From positions 9,285,001 through 9,349,000 of the forward strand of contig CM073562.1 in the NCBI GenBank assembly GCA_037074615.1: a stretch of 64,000 nt of DNA. The letters run 5' to 3'. Position numbers and translations under genes: made by a program. Shown here piece after piece: positions 58,681 through 64,000 of this stretch. Source of the DNA: Leucaena leucocephala. Lineage: Eukaryota; Streptophyta; Magnoliopsida; Fabales; Fabaceae. The notes under the pieces are model-generated. The model did no database searches, was not told where the DNA came from, and worked only from the letters and a program-made list of their open reading frames with translations. Each line of letters begins with the position of its first letter. Position 1 is the stretch's first letter.

Positions 58681-61600
58681 TTTTATCCTCGAAATTTTGT
58701 CAACACCTCAGTCAATAATTGGGGTATCTATCTCTTATCTTTTATCTTAATATCTTGTTGGAGTACTTTTCATGTTCGCAGATCTTCATATCTTTACTAT
58801 TATTACTTTCTCTTATTCTGAATCAACTCAATCAGAGTTGAACACTACTTCATTCTGCTACTTGCTTACTTGTTATGCATCTATTTGCATATGGACTTCT
58901 TACCACACTAAATTTGTGAGTAGTGTCCATTTCTTTCATATAAAACTCCCTCGAATACATCTATATTTTGGAGCTTCTGCTAACTATTCATCATACTTCT
59001 TAGTGCAATCACTTATTACTCATCTGAGCATCTAGCAGAATTCTTTAAACATCTAATAACATCATCTCTTACTTTCATATCATCGTACATCTTGTCATCT
59101 TTAATAACTCATCATAATACAGAGAGAGGACTTATGTCATTATTCTTTCTTTTGTTGCTTTACTGCTCAATAGGAGCACATAGGAGCATATAGGAGCACA
59201 TACTCTAACATGCATAATGCTTGGCTAACATGTTACAGGACTACGTACCTGCTTATAAGCTCTAACATCATAACGTAAGCATTCCTTATCTTAATATGCG
59301 CAGCTCTAACACTCAGAGCTTGCATAGCTCTACCACATAGAGCTTGCACTGCTCTAACATTCGGAGCTTTAGCATATTTTACAACATAACATAATGCCTG
59401 CCATTTTATGCAAGGAGTGAAAGCTCTCACTTGCTCTTTCATAAGTAACGTATCATTCAAATGTATTACCCCTTTCAATAGGGAGCCTCTCTACCTGTTT
59501 ACAAGGCTAGCTATAAAGCCACTACATATCATACTCCTCAATACATATTTCTCATAACATATCTCATTACGTACTCCTCATAGCATTTCTCATTTCGTAT
59601 CTTTCATGCCATAACATGGCATATCTGGCCAAATTTAGCTATATCATAGTCTATCTTTCAAATCCATTTCATTTGGACTTGACATAAGGGTTCTAGTCTC
59701 TTATTGTTCATAACCATGTCTAGCTTTTCATAGCTCTTTCTATCATTTTACATATCTTTGTGCATATATACCAATTTCTATGGCATTTCTACCTTTTTCT
59801 ATCACTTCCCAGGGGGTCACCCATCATTGGGCTACTCTTTCCTGAGCACGCTTAACTGAAATATGCAAATAAAAATCTGAAGCACTGGTGCTACAAGTTC
59901 TAACCCTGGTACTTTACTATCTTAGACCCACTTATACTATCTTTCTTGGGTCTATCTGGCCTTCAAATCTCTTTATCCTCATCTTGAGGATCTACTTTTC
60001 TCTCATTCTTATTCCTTATAATCTTATCGTGAGGATCTCTTTATTCTTTTCCTCTTCCTTAGGAACATTATCTACATATTCATAAACATCTATTATTCAA
60101 GACTAAAAACTCTAACTTTGATCATTTTGTTCTTGTTGCGTGTACGAAGATTCTAAGTTCAGTCCCCAATAGTAATAAGGCTATATGAAATTAACATCAT
60201 GGTACTCTCTCTGTTATGAGTTAATCAACTTGTGAAGCTTCTATACCTTAACTTTCCTTGGTATTCATCCTTCCAAAGAAATACTGTACTTATGGCTCAT
60301 TACTTTCTTGCTCTAGGCTTGGTCTACTGTGACCCTCAGGATCTACTATAATCAATCATAAGACTTTTTTAGGATCTAACTATGACCCTGTGAGCCATAC
60401 TAGGATCTAACTCCAATCCTCTGGAACCTACTATGAGTCTGTTATATTGTATTCTCATCTTTGGAAGACCTAAAACAACAGACAAAGTTACAAGGTTAGT
60501 CACTTTCACATAGTTGTTAACTCAACAAATAATTCCCCAAAAATGATTCTAGAAGTCAATATTATTAGGACTTTACTCATTTCCTCTATCACTCAGGAAC
60601 TTTATATATCATTCTCATCTTTTATAACTTTACTATATCCATTACTACAGAGAGTTACACAGGCTCTACCATGCACATATCTATTATTATCTATTCATTC
60701 TCTTGGCTCTATGTCAAGAGCATTCTGACTCTATTGCAAGAGCAATCTAGCTCTATTGCAAAAACACTAGCTTATATTACTTAGAAACTACTCCTTCTTA
60801 GAGCCGTATCATCTTTCATAACTACATCTCATTTCCTTTCATATTCATAGCACATCATTCATATATCTTACCCTTACTGAAGGGATATATCCTGGTATTG
60901 TAATCATTTATTTGTAGATTCACTATCAATCCTCATCTTTAATCTCATTCTCTATCCCATTGACTATCATTGTCTGATCATAAATTCTCATTCCATTCCT
61001 TGAGAATTAACTAGCTAATTATTTTGTTCATCACTTTTCTATTGCTCTATCATCATCAGATTAAATTATTTAATTGCATGTCGTAGGATATAGGAGAAAC
61101 ATAACTTTCTCATATGGTATACTTTACCCTGTATGTACTGTGTGAGGGGAGTATTTATTCATCATACCATACTTAACATACATAATATGCAAGGATATAC
61201 AATCATTTAAGCATTCTCTAACATGCGTGTCATCATATGACAACTGTAAGGAGCTACAACTTCTCATCATATCTTATGAAAATATAAGCCATATCACTAT
61301 TACATAGTTTGGTCAACCATCCCTTATACTTACATTGCAATTAAACAATTAACCAAGCAGAATTTAAAGTATTCTATCCCTTAATCACCTTAATCACTAG
61401 GTCTTAATCATTTATTTAGGATCCTGAATCATTTACTTGTTTCACTTAGGCTGCCACATTACCCTCTTATTCGGGTATAAACTCAACCCTTCTTTACTCT
61501 TTCTTACATAAGGAATAGGGGAGTCACTTTATCTTTGAATCTGTGGCTACCTTACTAGGTCATATTCATTCTATCATATCATCTCTCATTGCCTGTAAGA

Positions 61601-62736
61601 CTTCTGTGTCCCTAACCTGAAGGATTTATGTGTCCTTGACCTCACTGTAATCTATAACTGAGTCAGCTACTCTCTTTCAACTAACTGAGAAAAGGTCTGG
61701 CTCATATCTTTATGCCATTGAAACTTTTAAGTTTTCCCCTATCCTCCTAGATTACTAGTAGGCAAAAACATATCTCTTATTAAGCCTCAAGATTCATGTA
61801 GATGAACTCGAGTAATTATTCGTCAAAGGGTTTCTCTTTCCTTTGCTCTAACCCTTACTCACACTCACCTCTCTTTAATTGAGAGGAATGCTTCTTTTAA
61901 ACTCTTTGAGAAAAACTTCTCAAGTGAGCGGATCACTCTCCATCTCATATAGAGTAACTTCTGTATCTCTCTATATCTCTTAACTTTTTCTATCTATCAG
62001 TTTCAGTCTATTCTTGACTAGAATGCGATTCCTTTTTTATCTGTCTTGGCATCCTGACTAATTTCAGTCACTTAGATCTCATTCATCACCTAGCATTACT
62101 ATTTCTGTTCTATAGGGCAGAGCACTACGTTACTGTCTCTTCGTGATGAAATCCCTCTGTCTTGGGAACATTAACTTTCTATCTATTAACCATCACGTCT
62201 TTAACCTTAAGCCATGTATTAGATCATTCTTAGGCAAGTCTCATTATAACTTCTTATTATTCTATTCAATAGAAACTAACTGCACAAAGTGTTTCGCAAT
62301 GTAGATCAACTCCTGATGATCATACGGAGGATATACTTCTGAGCCTCTTCTTAAACTGATCTTCTGTATCTTAGTGCTTTGTACTATTTAACTTGCTTAC
62401 ACTCTGTGCTAAACCTCTAACTGATAACCTTCAGGGAGGTCAGCATCTTCAAAGTCAATTAAGACTCATTCATGTCTATACAACATAATCACATTAAAAA
62501 GGGAACATATTCACATACACATTCAACTAACAATCATTTCATTATATCACACAAAACTTCATCTTTTATATTACCATAACATTTGTACATACATTACATA
62601 CATTTCAATTATATATATTCAGGGTACATTGTAACTACTATATATCTGAGTAATTGCTTTACTTTACACTTTACATATTTACATTATCCCTCATCTATTC
62701 CTATATTTCTTTCTAAGAAATCATAGACTGCACATA
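58681..62736 (-). other. LARD internal region without recognised coding sequence
   Basis: Four kb with no frame above about 90 codons that I can relate to a retroelement protein. It holds several short degenerate tandem repeats: GGAGCACATA-type at 59169-59205, alternating AGAGCTTGCA/GCTCTAACA at 59260-59375, AGGATCTA-type at 60328-60440, and CTCTATTGCAAGAGCA-type at 60700-60770. The plus strand is T/C-rich, so the transcript would be A/G-rich. Confidence 0.5.
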
Positions 62737-63636
62737 CTTCTACATACAGATGTGCCACCCCTGTATATCAGTTGGCAGATCATTTGCCAAATACTCACTT
62801 AACTCTATATGCTATGTAGGGGTACATGGCAGTACCTGACTTACCACCATCTCATGCTAGTCCTCTAAGGCATAAACTTGATTCAGGTTAATGCCCTCCA
62901 CTGTGTTTCTGTTTATCATCCTTGCTACGGCAATGAGGAACTGTAGGTAAACTAACTACTCTTGATTTCTACTTCTATCCATTCCCTGACCTAAACTGAG
63001 TAATTCACTTTCCACAGCTTTCTTGAAACTGATATGGTCAACATTATTTGTTTTTAATAAAGAATAAGGTTGGGGTTAATTAGGACCAAGACCAACACGC
63101 TGATCTTTCTCTATAAAGTCACATATTCCTGGACCTTGGGAATGAACAGGAACTATCATAAACTCTGATTGGATATTTGAATTAGGGGGCTGTGACCTAT
63201 TACTCATAACAACTCTGTCCTTAAACTCTGGTAGAGGAGGAATAATATCTAGTCTACCCATAATCTAGTACCAGTACTCAGCTTCCTTAGCCGTAATATG
63301 TCCTCTCATCAGAGGAATAAAGCTTACATCAGGGTTAGATGGCACTCCGATAACCTCATACTGAGTAGAGTCACTAGAGTCAGCATCATTTGGTTTATAC
63401 ACAGCTTCAAGATAAATCTCTACATCACCTCCAGACTGCAGGTTTGAGTCTTCAAAAACATCTATGGCATATTCTACTGTAGACTTTAAGGACTGATCCC
63501 CTATACTCTCATTTGAACTCTCTTTATTGTCTGAGGGATGATCAGAGTCTGGATGTACCCTATCTTCACATATTACTACTGGTCTGGGGTCTCCCTTATT
63601 AACTGAAGCCTCTGACTTAACTTTATGAAATCCCAT
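62737..63636 (-). pseudogene. Degraded reading frame at the gag position of the LARD, unknown protein
   Basis: From an ATG at 63636, 130 bp after the primer site, one frame can be followed for about 300 codons with only stop codons as breaks: TAG 63265-63267, TAA 63076-63078, TAG 62956-62958, TAG 62857-62859, TAG 62812-62814, and no frameshift that I can see. The first 123 codons are open and acidic, rich in Asp, Ser and Glu. The part from GVPSNPDVSFIPLM through AKEAEYWY and MGRLDIIPPLPEFKD has the mixed composition of a folded protein. I do not recognise it: it lacks a CCHC knuckle and does not look like chromoviral gag. It could be a captured or element-specific protein. Confidence 0.5.
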
Positions 63637-63763
63637 ATCTACTCCTGCAATATTTACTTAATTAAGCAATGTTAACTATCCCAATAAACACCTTAACTTA
63701 ATGAAGTACTTACTATTTAGGGTTAGGGTCTGGGAACTATCTTAAATCATGCCAGAAACTTTT

Positions 63764-63775
63764 GCTCTGATACTA
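63764..63775 (-). other. Primer-binding site of the LARD
   Basis: The minus strand reads TAGTATCAGAGC, three bases from the LTR. It differs from the initiator Met-tRNA site TGGTATCAGAGC by one G-to-A change. Confidence 0.85.
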
Positions 63776-63778
63776 AAA

Positions 63779-64000
63779 TATAACATCCTTATTTTTATAT
63801 GTCTTAGGGTCCAATCAATAGTATTTAGAACCACTTACAAGACTTTGGAAGTCCATTAGCCAAATCTGGAATTTTACTCTTTATCGGGTTACTGTTCATA
63901 TAGTATTCCAGATTACGCAATGAAATTTGAAAAATCAGAATTAATTCTAGAAAAATTGAAATGAAGTGTTTCAAAAATATATGTGAAGATAACATCTTGA
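63779..64000 (-). repeat. 5' LTR of the LARD, last 222 bp
   Basis: Minus-strand end ...AAGGATGTTATA at 63779 with the terminal CA changed to TA. Collinear with the ends of copies 2, 3 and 4. The rest lies beyond the window. Confidence 0.8.

Larger units (their letters stand above)
52720..64000 (-). mobile_element. Large non-autonomous LTR retrotransposon (LARD type), 5' LTR cut by window edge
   Basis: On the minus strand a 5' LTR end (63779), primer site (63764-63775), 5.1 kb internal region, polypurine tract (58659-58680) and 3' LTR (58658-52720, with an insertion) follow in order. The internal region lacks recognisable gag, protease, RT, RNase H or integrase. The sequence before the 3' LTR (TTTCGAGGATAAAATTTATTTTAAGGGGGTT) resembles the stretch that follows pol in Tekay/Del chromoviruses, so this is probably a deletion derivative of that lineage. 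It sits in the gag of the second Athila-like copy; its target would be CAATA (52715-52719), the other copy lying outside. Confidence 0.78.

Noticed and set aside
63764..63775. tRNA-like sequences at 63764, 35816, 46277 and 51190
   Set aside because: They are 12-19 nt primer-binding sites complementary to tRNA 3' ends; no cloverleaf surrounds them.
1..64000. Endogenous pararetrovirus (caulimovirid) sequence
   Set aside because: All reverse-transcriptase and integrase pieces belong to LTR elements with LTRs, primer sites and target duplications. No movement-protein or coat-protein motif was seen.
1..64000. Single-copy host protein-coding gene
   Set aside because: No multi-exon frame with recognised plant protein content outside the transposons was found on either strand; short genes with many small exons could have been missed by eye.

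Overview
The window reads as nuclear DNA of a flowering plant, probably a eudicot. It is AT-rich, has short GT-AG introns, and carries plant-type Ty1/copia, Ty3/gypsy (Athila-like and probable Tekay/Del-like chromovirus), L1 LINE and PIF/Harbinger sequences. I found no host gene and no rRNA or tRNA gene. It looks like a heterochromatic nest of transposons in which almost every boundary can be read from target-site duplications (TSDs).

Layout. 1-2700: diverged interspersed repeats, split by a 1.5 kb solo LTR (713-2242, TSD AAGGG). 2700-4594: no recognised content. 4595-10106: an old minus-strand LTR split by a 3.4 kb solo LTR (5624-9019, TSD CTTAA). 10820-14720: remains of an L1 ORF1, split by a 2.8 kb LTR (11152-13995). 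15589-16424: an 836-bp Harbinger-type non-autonomous element with TTA duplications. 17936-49814: an old plus-strand LTR split by a 28.8 kb complex, which is one minus-strand Athila-like element (18998-47761, TSD GGGAC). Four later insertions sit inside that element: a PIF/Harbinger transposon in its 3' LTR (19868-24174, TSD TAG), a copia solo LTR in its integrase (27540-29411), a full copia element in its gag (33950-42307, TSD CTATC), and a 3.4 kb solo LTR in its gag leader (42545-45922, TSD GTTTA). 49815-52719: the 5' LTR, primer site and broken gag of a second, plus-strand Athila-like copy. 52720-64000: a minus-strand large non-autonomous LTR element (LARD type) inserted in that gag. It has a primer-binding site and a polypurine tract but no gag-pol, and its own 3' LTR holds a further LTR copy.

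How the parts relate. The recurrent 2.8-3.4 kb LTRs are one family with a TATA box about 1.3 kb in, a short leader ORF and a splice-donor-like GTAAG. Only the LARD copy has internal sequence, and its polypurine context points to a chromoviral parent that would supply enzymes in trans. The Harbinger element has the usual two genes: an apparently intact Myb/SANT-like ORF1 and a DDE transposase whose only visible damage is two in-frame TAA codons. The copia element keeps gag, integrase and RNase H but has lost the reverse-transcriptase core. The Athila-like element has lost RNase H and has Asp-to-Asn changes at catalytic positions of protease and integrase.

The least explained items are a degraded roughly 300-codon reading frame at the gag position of the LARD (about 62737-63636), 90-bp hairpin modules in the copia LTRs, and a dispersed GTCGYGAC word in the Athila-like family. 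Coordinates were read by eye; no alignment or database search was run.
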